A stretch of 64,000 nt of DNA from Prochlorococcus sp. RS04 (lineage in GTDB: Bacteria > Cyanobacteriota > Cyanobacteriia > PCC-6307 > Cyanobiaceae). A program made the position numbers and the translations under genes. The notes below the pieces were generated by a model. That model was not told the DNA's origin. It did no database searches and saw nothing but the letters and a program-made list of their open reading frames with translations. Every line of letters starts with the position of its first letter. Position 1 is the stretch's first letter. The stretch spans positions 124,001 through 188,000 of the forward strand of contig NZ_CP018346.1 in the NCBI RefSeq assembly GCF_001989455.1, in the 5' to 3' direction. Shown here piece after piece: positions 39,544 to 48,035 of this stretch.

Positions 39544-40854
39544 ATGAAACTTTTTCAAAAATTAATTGCTGCTCCTGCCATCATTTCTTTGGCATCAGGT
39601 TTTGCAGTAAATGCAGCTGAGATCAATTCAACAGATCTTAGTGATTATACAAACTCTAACAATTTAGTATCTTTAGGTGATTTCAAATCAGATACCTTAT
39701 ACCCAGGAGATTGGGCTTACGATTCATTAAAGGATCTGACAAATAGCTCAAAATTCAATGGAAACTCAGTCTCTCGTTTAGAAGCTGCTGCTGAATTAAG
39801 TAATCTAATTGCAGGCGGTGAAGGCTTAATGAATGGAGCTGCAATAGATAGACTAAGCGATGAGCTTGGTTCTGAGTTGGCAATTATGAAAGGAAGAGTG
39901 GACGGCCTAGAGTCTCGTGTAAATACAATGGAGGCTGGCAGTTTCTCAGAAACTACTAGTATGAGTGGTTCAGCAGGGTTCCTAATAGGTGCAACTGATT
40001 CAGCAACTGCTACCAAGGATAAAGTTCAGTTTGAATACATCGTTGAAGTTGACTTAAATACTAGTTTCACAGGTGAAGATAAATTAAACATTGAGATTGA
40101 GACTGGAAATGGTTTAACAAATGTTGGTGCTGACAAGACTGGTTTAGACTGGGGTTCATCTAATGCTGATGAATTAAAGATTGACGACATTAACTACACT
40201 TTCCCATTAGGTTCTTGGACGGTGGCTGTTGGTGATTCTATGGATGCATCCAAGACTTGGCCTAATGCATGTGCCATGAATAACATGGTTGATAATTTAG
40301 GAGATTGTGGTGCTGCAAACTCTGTTGACTTAAGTGGTGATGTCTCATTCAGTGCCGCAACTGGATTTGGCGATGGTTGGGAATTTGGAATTGGTGCATC
40401 TAGCGATAGTGGCACAAATGGTCTTTTCACTAAGCAAAGTTCTGACGAATATGGACTAGCTATTGGTTATGAGACAGATGTATATGGTTTCACAGCAGCT
40501 TACTCTGATAAAGATACTGCAAGCTACTACGGTTTAACTGCCTTTTATAGCCCTGATTCAATGCCAACTACTTTAAGTGGTGGTTTTGAAACTGGTAATC
40601 CAACTACTGGGGAAGACACCACTCAGTGGGCTGTCGGTATAAGTACTGATTTAGGCGAAGGCTCATTAAGTCTAAACGTTGGAACTAATGGACAAGTGAA
40701 AGACAGTACCGAGGACATTTATGCCTATGATATTTCTTACGAATATCCAATCAACGACAGCATGAGTATTACACCTTTCGTTTACGTTTCTGAAACAAGA
40801 GGTACAACTGCTGATACTACTGGAGCTGGTGCGTTCGTATCATTCTCTTTCTAA
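39544..40854 (+). CDS. outer-membrane porin (SOM/PhoE-like) in the phosphate cluster
   Basis: A roughly 436-residue outer-membrane protein. The start at 39544 follows a GAGG ribosome site; a GTG four codons upstream is less likely. After a signal peptide ending FAVNA comes an SLH-like segment (DWAYDSLKDLTNSSKFNG...SRLEAAAELSNLI), a short coiled coil near residue 120, then a beta barrel ending with aromatic FVSFSF. This is the cyanobacterial SOM/OprB layout. Next to pstS and a PHO box it is likely the phosphate-stress porin called PhoE in Prochlorococcus. Confidence 0.88.
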   Translation: MKLFQKLIAAPAIISLASGFAVNAAEINSTDLSDYTNSNNLVSLGDFKSDTLYPGDWAYDSLKDLTNSSKFNGNSVSRLEAAAELSNLIAGGEGLMNGAAIDRLSDELGSELAIMKGRVDGLESRVNTMEAGSFSETTSMSGSAGFLIGATDSATATKDKVQFEYIVEVDLNTSFTGEDKLNIEIETGNGLTNVGADKTGLDWGSSNADELKIDDINYTFPLGSWTVAVGDSMDASKTWPNACAMNNMVDNLGDCGAANSVDLSGDVSFSAATGFGDGWEFGIGASSDSGTNGLFTKQSSDEYGLAIGYETDVYGFTAAYSDKDTASYYGLTAFYSPDSMPTTLSGGFETGNPTTGEDTTQWAVGISTDLGEGSLSLNVGTNGQVKDSTEDIYAYDISYEYPINDSMSITPFVYVSETRGTTADTTGAGAFVSFSF

Positions 40855-40886
40855 TTAAATAAATTAGAAAATCTTACACACACATG

Positions 40887-40913
40887 AAGACCTGCCTTTG
40901 GTAGGTCTTTTTT
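40887..40913 (+). terminator. terminator after porin gene
   Basis: A 10-bp stem (AAGACCTGCC with GGTAGGTCTT, one G-T pair, TTT loop) followed by a T-run, 30 bp after the porin stop codon. Confidence 0.85.
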
Positions 40914-40932
40914 ATTTATATATCTTTTAAAG

Positions 40933-40951
40933 CTTAAATTGTTCTTAATAA
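40933..40951 (+). promoter_or_regulatory. possible PHO box upstream of the PhoA-like gene
   Basis: CTTAAATT-GTT-CTTAATAA, an 11-bp tandem repeat 63 bp before the start codon of the esterase-like phosphatase gene. Confidence 0.5.
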
Positions 40952-41014
40952 ATCTATTTTTTTGTCTTAACTTTTTAAAGGGAACATGAAGAAGTATTTT
41001 TTCTTATGCACTAA

Positions 41015-43297
41015 ATGAAAAAAGCCCTAGCTGCTGCAAGTTTTTCAGCATTACTTGCAATCCTCGCCTCCTCTACAAGTAGCGGATTTGCAAATTGGAA
41101 TACCAAATATTGGGCAAATGAAAAAAACTTCAACAGAATTTCTTCTTTCAATGTAAGCGATAATTTACCAAAGGGCTCAAAATCTACAACCAAAACATCC
41201 TCTGAAGTTGTTACAGCTTCAGAAGATGGTAAGACTTTGATGTATACAGATAGTGATTTAGGAGTAGTAGGTTTAGTTGATATCTCAGATCCTGCGAGGC
41301 CAAAAGCATTGGGAATTATTGAACTGGAAGCAGAACCAACTGGAATTGCAGCACTTGGAAACAATGCCTATATAGGTTCAAATACATCTGAAAGTTATAC
41401 AAATCCTTCCGGAGCATTAGTTCAATACAATTTAGAAAAAAGAAAAGCAGTAAAAGAATGTGATTTAGGTGGGCAGCCTGATAGCGTCTTTGTTTCACCA
41501 GACGGAACATTTCTAGCTGTCGCTATAGAAAATGAGAGGGATGAAGAATATAAAAATGGATTTATCCCTCAATTAGATGACAATGGCATTCAAATTAATC
41601 CTGCAGGTTATGTTTCTCTTGTGAAGTTAAACAAAAGAGGAAAAATACAATGCAATTCAATAAAAAAAGTTGATTTAACAGGCTTATCCGAAATAGCTCC
41701 TTTCGATCCCGAACCAGAATTCGTTGCTATTAATGATCTTGGTGAAACAGTTGTCTCTCTTCAAGAAAACAACCATCTTGCAGTAATTGATAAAGATGGA
41801 AATGTAATATCACATTTCTCGGCAGGAGTTGTAAAACAAATGGCAGGAATGGATACAAAGAAAGATGGAGCACATAAATTTAAAAGCAAACTAAAGAATG
41901 TAAGAAGAGAACCCGATGGTCTTACTTGGATTGATAATGACCATTTTGCAACAGCAAATGAAGGCGATTACAAGCATATTGATCCAAATCAGGCAAAAAG
42001 AGGTGGTTCAAGATCCTGGACTATTTTTAAAAAAGATGGAACAGTAGTTTATGAAGATGCAAATAGACTAGAAAGAGCAATTGCACAAATAGGTCATTTC
42101 CAAGATGGGAGAGCAGGTAAAAAGGGAGTAGAACCTGAGTCAGTTACATATTCAAAAATTAATGGGACGCCCTATTTATTTGTTGGTGCTGAACGAGCTG
42201 GGATAGTAGCTGTTTACGATATCACAGAACTAAATCAACCTTTGCTTACTCAATTACTTCCATCAGGCATTGGACCAGAGGGATTTGTCGCAATTCCAGA
42301 GAGGGGATTAATTGCCTCAGCAAATGAAAAAGACTACAACAAAAAAGAACCTGGTTTATCTTCTCATGTGACTATTTATCAACTACAAGACGCACCTGCT
42401 TCATACCCACATTTAACAAATGAAAATGGCCTTGAATTTGTGTCTTGGGGTGCGATAAGCGGAATGGTTGCAGGTGATGATGGTAAAATTTATGCTGTAA
42501 ATGATGGGACTTTTAAAACCCAACCAAGAATTTATGTTATTGACCCTTCATCTTCACCAGCACTACTAGAAAGAGCTATAGATATAAAGCTAGATGGTAA
42601 GACTGCATTATTTATGGATCAAGAAGGTATTACTACTGATGGTAATGGTGGATTTTACATTTCTACTGAAGGAATCAAGAAAAAGCTAAATGAACATCCT
42701 CCTGCTATCTACCATGTAAGCTCAGATGGTGAAATTTTAGAGAAGATAACTCCACCACCTTCATATCTTAATTATGCTAAAAATCCTGGTTTTGAAGGCA
42801 TAACAAGAAACGGCGACATTCTTTATGTTGCTCAACAGAAACCTTGGGGTGATGATACTTTCAATACTACTAAGATCCTTTCCTATAATTTAAAAACTAA
42901 ACAGTGGGGGGCCGTAAATTATCAATTAGATAGGATCAAAAAAGGCGGTGTTGGAATTTCAGAATTAACTTACCATGAAGGGGCACTTTATGTAATCGAA
43001 AGAGATAGTTTCTATGGTAAGAAAGCAAAATTAAAAGCTATATATAAAGTAGATTTAAATGATGTCATTTTCGAAGGTCTTCAGACTAATATTCCTCCAA
43101 GACTTTATCCCTTAGTTGAAAAAGAGTTAGTTACTGATCTAAAACCAGTAATGAAATCTACTGGTGGTTTTATCCTTGAAAAGGTTGAAGGTTTAGCAAT
43201 CACAAACGACGGACAAGCATGGATTTCAACTGACAACGACGGTACTGGAAAGAAATCAACTGGTGAAACTCTTTTCCTAAATATTGGAAAAATCTAG
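41015..43297 (+). CDS. phoA: secreted esterase-like phosphatase (PhoA-like)
   Basis: A 760-residue exported protein: signal peptide in the first 27 residues, then a seven-bladed beta-propeller-like region (EPTGIAALGNNAYIG, PDSVFVSPDG, PEGFVAIPERG) and a C-terminal half of the esterase-like phytase family (EGITTDGNGGFYISTEG, EGLAITNDGQAWISTDND). This arrangement is annotated as PhoA in Prochlorococcus phosphate clusters, where it is a candidate phosphomonoesterase or diesterase. The enzymatic specificity is inferred. Confidence 0.75.
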   Translation: MKKALAAASFSALLAILASSTSSGFANWNTKYWANEKNFNRISSFNVSDNLPKGSKSTTKTSSEVVTASEDGKTLMYTDSDLGVVGLVDISDPARPKALGIIELEAEPTGIAALGNNAYIGSNTSESYTNPSGALVQYNLEKRKAVKECDLGGQPDSVFVSPDGTFLAVAIENERDEEYKNGFIPQLDDNGIQINPAGYVSLVKLNKRGKIQCNSIKKVDLTGLSEIAPFDPEPEFVAINDLGETVVSLQENNHLAVIDKDGNVISHFSAGVVKQMAGMDTKKDGAHKFKSKLKNVRREPDGLTWIDNDHFATANEGDYKHIDPNQAKRGGSRSWTIFKKDGTVVYEDANRLERAIAQIGHFQDGRAGKKGVEPESVTYSKINGTPYLFVGAERAGIVAVYDITELNQPLLTQLLPSGIGPEGFVAIPERGLIASANEKDYNKKEPGLSSHVTIYQLQDAPASYPHLTNENGLEFVSWGAISGMVAGDDGKIYAVNDGTFKTQPRIYVIDPSSSPALLERAIDIKLDGKTALFMDQEGITTDGNGGFYISTEGIKKKLNEHPPAIYHVSSDGEILEKITPPPSYLNYAKNPGFEGITRNGDILYVAQQKPWGDDTFNTTKILSYNLKTKQWGAVNYQLDRIKKGGVGISELTYHEGALYVIERDSFYGKKAKLKAIYKVDLNDVIFEGLQTNIPPRLYPLVEKELVTDLKPVMKSTGGFILEKVEGLAITNDGQAWISTDNDGTGKKSTGETLFLNIGKI

Positions 43298-43314
43298 TTA
43301 AAACTACTAATTCA

Positions 43315-43346
43315 AGTCACCTTTTATATAAGGTGGCTTTTTTTTT
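43315..43346 (+). terminator. terminator after the PhoA-like gene
   Basis: A stem (AGTCACCTT with AAGGTGGCT) followed by nine Ts, within 20 bp of the stop codon. Confidence 0.85.
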
Positions 43347-43376
43347 GCAATTCTTATAATTAAATAAAATCAAGTC

Positions 43377-43703
43377 ATGAAATACCTACTATTTATTGTT
43401 TTATTCATCGCTCCAGTAAAAGCTGAAACAAAATATTATTGGCAGGGTGTCAGGCATTATTTAAATCGACCCAAACTAATGATAGAGGCATGCAAAGATA
43501 TGAGAGAAGAAAATGACATTGGAACATCTGCTTTCGAGAGTATGTACATGCCAACATTACCTGATAGGCTTTGGTTAGCTATTGGCAAAAGAGATTCTTA
43601 TTGGGCAGATGACTCCAAAGAAGGAAGCATTCTTTTTACAAGAGAAGGGGTTTTGAATTTAAAAAAATTTATTGCAGAAAAATCATGTCCTAATATTTTT
43701 TAA
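43377..43703 (+). CDS. small secreted protein, 108 aa
   Basis: A short signal peptide (MKYLLFIVLFIAPVKA) precedes a mature domain of about 92 residues with two cysteines (EACKDMRE and KSCPNIF). A TATAAT hexamer lies at 43355-43360, 16 bp before the start codon. I do not recognise the family; the position between the phosphatase and PhoR suggests a phosphate-stress role. Confidence 0.6.
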   Translation: MKYLLFIVLFIAPVKAETKYYWQGVRHYLNRPKLMIEACKDMREENDIGTSAFESMYMPTLPDRLWLAIGKRDSYWADDSKEGSILFTREGVLNLKKFIAEKSCPNIF

Positions 43704-43710
43704 ATTTTCC

Positions 43711-44871
43711 CTATAAATCTGTATTAAGACACGGAAAGATAGTTTCAATAATCGCTCCACCATCTTTATGATTAAATGCCTTTATAAAACCTTTATTGTT
43801 ATTAATTATTTTTTTTGTAATTGAAAGACCTAAACCACTTCCACTTTTCTTAAATTTAGTCCTTGATGGATCCCCACGATAAAAACGAGAAAAAATGTCA
43901 TTTGATTCATTTTCTTCTAATCCAATACCTTTATCTCTAACTCTTATAACAACAGAGCTATCTCTCTTAAAAATTTCAATTTGTATGCTCTCTTTTGTTG
44001 GGGAATAACGAATAGCGTTATCTAAAATATTTATAAATGCTCTTTTTAAATTTTCAATATCCCCAGATATATAATATTTTGTTGGAGAAAATAAATTTAT
44101 TTTTATATCCTTTTTTTCTGCGAGCGGTTTTATTGTTTGCCAAGATTCCATAATCAAATCTGAAATAGATATTTTTTTGTTTTTATTAAAATCTTCACTA
44201 CTTTCTAGCTTAGAAAGCTCTAAAGTCTCTTCGGCCATTTTTCTTAATCTTTTTGACTCTTTCTTAAGTCTCTTAACAAGATACCTATCCTTTTTTGATA
44301 CTACTGATTCAAGTCTTTCCCCAATTAAGATAAGTGATGTAAGAGGGGTTTTCAGTTCATGAGACACATCATTAATTAATTGATTTTGTCGTTTTTTTAT
44401 CGATTCAATTGATAATTTACTTTCCAATAATATTAAATAATTCTTTTTTCTTCCTCTAACAATATTTACCGAAATGGGTACTCCCGCAATTGTGAAATCA
44501 AGGTTGAATGGGAAATCTTTTTTTCTTAAATATAAAATTTTATTACTAAGTACTTCAAGCTCATTAATATCATTAATTGCTTTTCCAATAACATCTTTAT
44601 ATTTGATAATCCTAATAAGAGATAATGCTTTCTGATTGATAAATTTTATTGTCAGATCAGATGATAAGATAATCCACCCTTGCGATGAATAATCTAACCA
44701 AGACAACACTTCTTGAGGTCTAATTTTATCAAATGGGAAATCAATAGTTTTTTTATACTTATTTTTATCAACTTCAAATTTTTTTTCTTTTGATTGAGAA
44801 AAATGCTTGACTTTTATTTTCCATTTCTGATGTAAAAAAAATAATACTTCTTGTAGTGTTTTCATTTTCAT
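43711..44871 (-). CDS. phoR: phosphate sensor histidine kinase PhoR
   Basis: A 386-residue histidine kinase with a PAS-like sensing segment (about residues 50-150), the phosphoacceptor DVSHELKTPLTS near 170, and the ATPase motifs DNAIRYSP, RDKGIGL and SGSGLGLSI. It has no clear transmembrane helices, as in other Prochlorococcus PhoR copies. It overlaps phoB by 4 bp and should phosphorylate it at low phosphate. Confidence 0.93.
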   Translation of the reverse strand: MKMKTLQEVLFFLHQKWKIKVKHFSQSKEKKFEVDKNKYKKTIDFPFDKIRPQEVLSWLDYSSQGWIILSSDLTIKFINQKALSLIRIIKYKDVIGKAINDINELEVLSNKILYLRKKDFPFNLDFTIAGVPISVNIVRGRKKNYLILLESKLSIESIKKRQNQLINDVSHELKTPLTSLILIGERLESVVSKKDRYLVKRLKKESKRLRKMAEETLELSKLESSEDFNKNKKISISDLIMESWQTIKPLAEKKDIKINLFSPTKYYISGDIENLKRAFINILDNAIRYSPTKESIQIEIFKRDSSVVIRVRDKGIGLEENESNDIFSRFYRGDPSRTKFKKSGSGLGLSITKKIINNNKGFIKAFNHKDGGAIIETIFPCLNTDL

Positions 44872-45596
44872 CCAAACTTATAGCCAAAACCTCTAACAGT
44901 TTTAAGAAACTTTGGAGCTGAGGGATCTTCCTCTAATTTCTCTCTGAGCCACCTAACATGAACATCTACAGTTTTAGTATCACCAATAAAGTCAATTTCC
45001 CATATTTTTTCAAGTATTAAATCCCTTGACCATACTCTTTTTGGATTTTTCATAAATAACTCTAATAATTTAAATTCTTTTGGAGATAATGTTATTTCTC
45101 TATCAAAAGAAGTTACCCTACATTCTTCCAAGAACATTTTTATATGATCAAACTCGAGAACAGTTTTTGAGTTTTCTATATATTTTTTATTACGTTTAGA
45201 TCTTCTTATTAATGCTCTAGATCTAGCAATTAATTCATTTAAACCAAAAGGTTTTGTTAAATAATCATCTGCACCAACCTCTAATCCAAGAACCCTGTCT
45301 GATTCATTATCTTTAGCACTCAAAATTAGTATGGGTGTATAGTCTTCATCATTTCTTATTTTTCTACATAACTCTAATCCATTTAGTCCTGGCAACATTA
45401 AATCTAGAATTATTAGGTCAACATCTTTTTTAATATCATTATTAATAAAATCTAAGGCACTTAAACCGTCTTTGAAACTTGATACTTTGAAACCTTCGCT
45501 GATCAAGGTTTCACTGACAGTAAGCCTAATACTCTTATCATCCTCTACAAGAAGAATTCTTGAGTCTTGCAAACTTTTATGATCTTTAATAGCCAT
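44868..45596 (-). CDS. phoB: phosphate response regulator PhoB
   Basis: A 242-residue OmpR-type regulator. The receiver has the acidic pair ED near residue 18, the phosphorylated Asp in DLMLPGLNG near 64, and Lys in LTKPFGLNEL. The winged-helix output domain ends with KTVDVHVRWLREKL and TVRGFGYKF. It binds PHO boxes to switch on the surrounding pst, porin and probably phn/ptx genes. It is the first gene of phoBR. Confidence 0.95.
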   Translation of the reverse strand: MAIKDHKSLQDSRILLVEDDKSIRLTVSETLISEGFKVSSFKDGLSALDFINNDIKKDVDLIILDLMLPGLNGLELCRKIRNDEDYTPILILSAKDNESDRVLGLEVGADDYLTKPFGLNELIARSRALIRRSKRNKKYIENSKTVLEFDHIKMFLEECRVTSFDREITLSPKEFKLLELFMKNPKRVWSRDLILEKIWEIDFIGDTKTVDVHVRWLREKLEEDPSAPKFLKTVRGFGYKFG

Positions 45597-45703
45597 TTAA
45601 AGTTCCAACAATTTTATTTTATATAATCAAAATTATTTGATCTAATTATTTCATAATTAATTTACATTGAATTATTATCTTTTTCATTTAATCTTATTTC
45701 CTT

Positions 45704-45722
45704 GTTAATTTTCCCTTAAACC
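45704..45722 (+). promoter_or_regulatory. PHO-like box in front of a candidate small RNA
   Basis: GTTAATTT-TCC-CTTAAACC, 11-bp tandem half-sites on the plus strand in the phoB upstream region. A TATATT hexamer follows at 45731-45736, about where a minus-10 box is expected behind a PHO box, and a perfect hairpin begins at 45741. Confidence 0.45.
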
Positions 45723-45740
45723 CTTTTATCTATATTTAGA

Positions 45741-45782
45741 TTGTCTCTTTAATCTTCCTCACACAAAATATTAAAGAGACAA
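45741..45782 (+). ncRNA. candidate small RNA hairpin with CU-rich loop
   Basis: A perfect 13-bp inverted repeat (TTGTCTCTTTAAT with ATTAAAGAGACAA) closes a 16-nt loop, CTTCCTCACACAAAAT. The loop resembles the ACUCCUCACAC core of the Prochlorococcus small RNA Yfr1, which blocks porin mRNA ribosome sites. A near-identical loop occurs at 62576-62590. A PHO-like box and minus-10 hexamer lie just upstream. No terminator is obvious directly after it. Confidence 0.45.
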
Positions 45783-45812
45783 ATTTATTGAATTTAATAA
45801 TAGATATTAAAA

Positions 45813-45980
45813 CTAATATCCCATCGAAGTGTAATAATAATCGTCATCTTCATCTATATTTGTTACTACCCATTCTGGCGGAAAATCACCAATTTTTACA
45901 TATTGATAAAGCTTATCAACATCTGGATCGTAATAAGTATCATTGATTTTTGGATCTTTGACTACTTTGCTCGGATGCAT
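45813..45980 (-). CDS. small acidic protein, 55 aa
   Basis: A short frame MHPSKVVKDPKINDTYYDPD... rich in Tyr and Asp, ending DDDYYYTSMGY. It is soluble with no motif I know. The ATG at 45980 is the best start. Confidence 0.5.
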   Translation of the reverse strand: MHPSKVVKDPKINDTYYDPDVDKLYQYVKIGDFPPEWVVTNIDEDDDYYYTSMGY

Positions 45981-46076
45981 AAAAAAAATTATTTCTACTC
46001 TTTTTTCTAGATTATTTAGTTTAAAGCAGCTTTAAATCTCATTTAAATATTTTCATTTGATCTAGTTAACATAGCA

Positions 46077-46478
46077 CTAATTTAACTTGTAATTAATCTT
46101 GATTGTTTTAATTACCGATTTTTTCGGATCTTTATTTGGATAACAATTAACAATTCTATATTTACCACCTTTTCTATCTGTCTCAACGAGAGTAAATTGA
46201 ACAAATTTTTCTTTTTCAACATTTGAAAAATCTTTGACTTCTATTTTGATGATTTCTTCATTTTCACTTTCAATTATTCTGGATTTACCTCCACAAAGAC
46301 GAACAGCAGTTTCTTTAGTTACATAAAATAATTTTTTTTCATCAGTAATGGATGATTCACCTTTCGTGATCGAAATTTCATCTTTTGTAATAGATAAATC
46401 ATCTTGGGTAATGGATAATTCATCTTTTGTACTGCAAGAAGTAATAATAAGGATAAATAAAACCAGTAGCTTTTTCAT
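46077..46478 (-). CDS. repeat-bearing lipoprotein, 133 aa
   Basis: A lipoprotein signal ends at Cys 15 (LIITSC). Residues 17-45 are four tandem 7-residue units of the type DELSIT(Q/K), matching four 21-bp DNA units at 46345-46428. A small C-terminal domain follows (about residues 50-133) with two cysteines. The repeat probably forms a spacer between the anchor and the domain. I do not recognise the family. Confidence 0.65.
   Translation of the reverse strand: MKKLLVLFILIITSCSTKDELSITQDDLSITKDEISITKGESSITDEKKLFYVTKETAVRLCGGKSRIIESENEEIIKIEVKDFSNVEKEKFVQFTLVETDRKGGKYRIVNCYPNKDPKKSVIKTIKINYKLN
46345..46428. repeat. four 21-bp tandem units inside a lipoprotein gene
   Basis: Four consecutive, diverged 21-bp units starting GTAATGGATGATTC (46345, 46366, 46387, 46408) encode the DELSIT-type heptapeptide repeat. 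Copy number could vary between strains by slippage. Confidence 0.75.
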
Positions 46479-46484
46479 GATTTT

Positions 46485-46637
46485 TTAGATGATAAATTCA
46501 CTTGTAATTGCTTTTAATTGTTTTTTATTTAGTTGGGTAAGATAGCTATAAATTTCTTTTCTACATAATCTGTCTTCAACTCTTTTACTTTCAAGAATTG
46601 AAAAAGTAATGAAATTAACAAGTTGAATCTTATTCAT
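46485..46637 (-). CDS. small protein, 50 aa
   Basis: A short frame MNKIQLVNFITFSILESKR... just upstream of the repeat lipoprotein on the same strand. It is helical, with one Cys. No family is recognised. Confidence 0.35.
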   Translation of the reverse strand: MNKIQLVNFITFSILESKRVEDRLCRKEIYSYLTQLNKKQLKAITSEFII

Positions 46638-46846
46638 ATTTATTTTTTAAGTGTCTATTGTTAACTTTGAATTAAATTCTTATTAAATAAACTTTTGACT
46701 ATTAGAAAAAATATTTAATTTAGAAATTTTTTAAACAAATTTATTTTTTACTTAATAACTTCTTAATCCAATAATCTTAATTTATATAAGTCTTTTATAT
46801 TTTTACGCCTTAAATATTGAAGACAATCATATAAAAAAAATAATAA

Positions 46847-47101
46847 ATGATTATAAAAAATTCACCTTCTCCCAAAAACTCAAATCAAGCCCAAGAAATA
46901 GGGCATATCAAATATTCTTATAAAGAAAGTTTTAAAAGAGAAAATAAATCTATTTTGGATGATTCGGAATTTATTGAAAATTACAATAACGCCCTTAAAT
47001 CACCACAATCAAGAAGATTGTATAAAGATGCAGAGAATGAAATTCATTTGGACTCAATTGAGGCCCATAATATTTTACCTCTAGATAAAATTTCTATTTA
47101 A
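46847..47101 (+). CDS. hypothetical protein, 84 aa
   Basis: A hydrophilic protein with no signal peptide or membrane span; contains KSPQSRRLYKDAENEIHLDS, which looks helical. No family is recognised. The 200 bp before it are AT-rich with no visible gene. Confidence 0.45.
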   Translation: MIIKNSPSPKNSNQAQEIGHIKYSYKESFKRENKSILDDSEFIENYNNALKSPQSRRLYKDAENEIHLDSIEAHNILPLDKISI

Positions 47102-47253
47102 AATTTTATTAAAAACTACTTTTAAAGATTTTTTAAATATATCTTAAATCCGAACTTCTTTTTTTAATGTTAGTTTACTTCTACGTTCATCCAATTTATT
47201 TGGACGCATGATATGAGAATAGGGAACGGGATTCTCATTAACTGCATAAGATC

Positions 47254-47424
47254 ATGAATGAGCTCTCTCAAATAAGAGAAAAAATTACAAAAGCCAAGAG
47301 GCTTTATGAAGCCCAAATCTTGGCAACTAAAAATGGAGAAGTTACTCCATATAGAAGATCAGTCTTTGAAGAAAGAATTAGGGAAGCACAAAAAGAAATG
47401 AGATCGCAAGACACCAAAAAATAA
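47254..47424 (+). CDS. small helical protein, 56 aa
   Basis: A short frame MNELSQIREKITKAKRLYEAQ... consisting of two amphipathic helices with a GEVTPYRRS link. It is hydrophilic and probably cytoplasmic. Unknown family. Confidence 0.55.
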   Translation: MNELSQIREKITKAKRLYEAQILATKNGEVTPYRRSVFEERIREAQKEMRSQDTKK

Positions 47425-47440
47425 ATTCTTTTGTAAAAAT

Positions 47441-47689
47441 CTATTTTGTATCAGCTACATTCTTGAAGAAATCACAGTAAGCCATTAATTCTGATTCGGT
47501 TTTAATTTTTAGATTTAAATCATTAATTGCTTTCTTGGTATCAATTCTGTAGCCATACCAATCTAGACAAACTTCTCTCTGCTTTTGGGTTTCAGAAACC
47601 TTTTGAGTACCTATTTTGTTTGAGTTACTAGTACAACTCGCAAGGAAAATAGTTGAGAGAGCTAGTAGTGGGAATAGTAGTCTTTTCAT
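47441..47689 (-). CDS. small lipoprotein, 82 aa
   Basis: The leader MKRLLFPLLALSTIFLASC ends in a lipobox with Cys 19. The mature part has two more cysteines (REVCLDWYGYRID and LMAYCDFFKN), so one disulfide is possible. The leader closely resembles that of the PDZ protein at 60368, a point discussed in the findings. Function is unknown. Confidence 0.65.
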   Translation of the reverse strand: MKRLLFPLLALSTIFLASCTSNSNKIGTQKVSETQKQREVCLDWYGYRIDTKKAINDLNLKIKTESELMAYCDFFKNVADTK

Positions 47690-47692
47690 TTT

Positions 47693-48022
47693 TTAATCAC
47701 AACAACTTTCCGTTGTTGCTGAAGAAGTCCAAGATGATTCTTCCATTGTTGAAAGGTCAACTCTATGAGTTGCCATCAAGTCACCATTAGCTTCCACAAA
47801 CTTTTGAACATTACCTTCTGGAGCTTGATGAATAACAATAACTTTTTGAGGATCTTCCTTACTTACTCCTCTAAAAAGTGGCTGAATAAGAAATTCAGAA
47901 TGTCTTTTATCAGCTTCCGCACTATCAAATATTGCTACCCATTCATCGAAAGTGCTTTCAATTTTAAAAGTAAAAACTGAGGTTATGGAACAAGACATAA
48001 TAAAAATATTATTTGTAGCCAT
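47693..48022 (-). CDS. DUF3764-family protein
   Basis: A 109-residue protein with a ferredoxin-like alpha-beta fold typical of DUF3764 (FDEWVAIFDSAEADKRHSEF, FRGVSKEDPQKVIVIHQAP, VDLSTMEESSWTS). Its start could be the ATG at 47998 (MSCSITSV), which removes an odd N-terminal extension. The family is found mostly in marine picocyanobacteria. It is 4 bp upstream of the small lipoprotein gene, probably cotranscribed. Confidence 0.7.
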   Translation of the reverse strand: MATNNIFIMSCSITSVFTFKIESTFDEWVAIFDSAEADKRHSEFLIQPLFRGVSKEDPQKVIVIHQAPEGNVQKFVEANGDLMATHRVDLSTMEESSWTSSATTESCCD

Positions 48023-48035
48023 AAAATAAGTCTGT

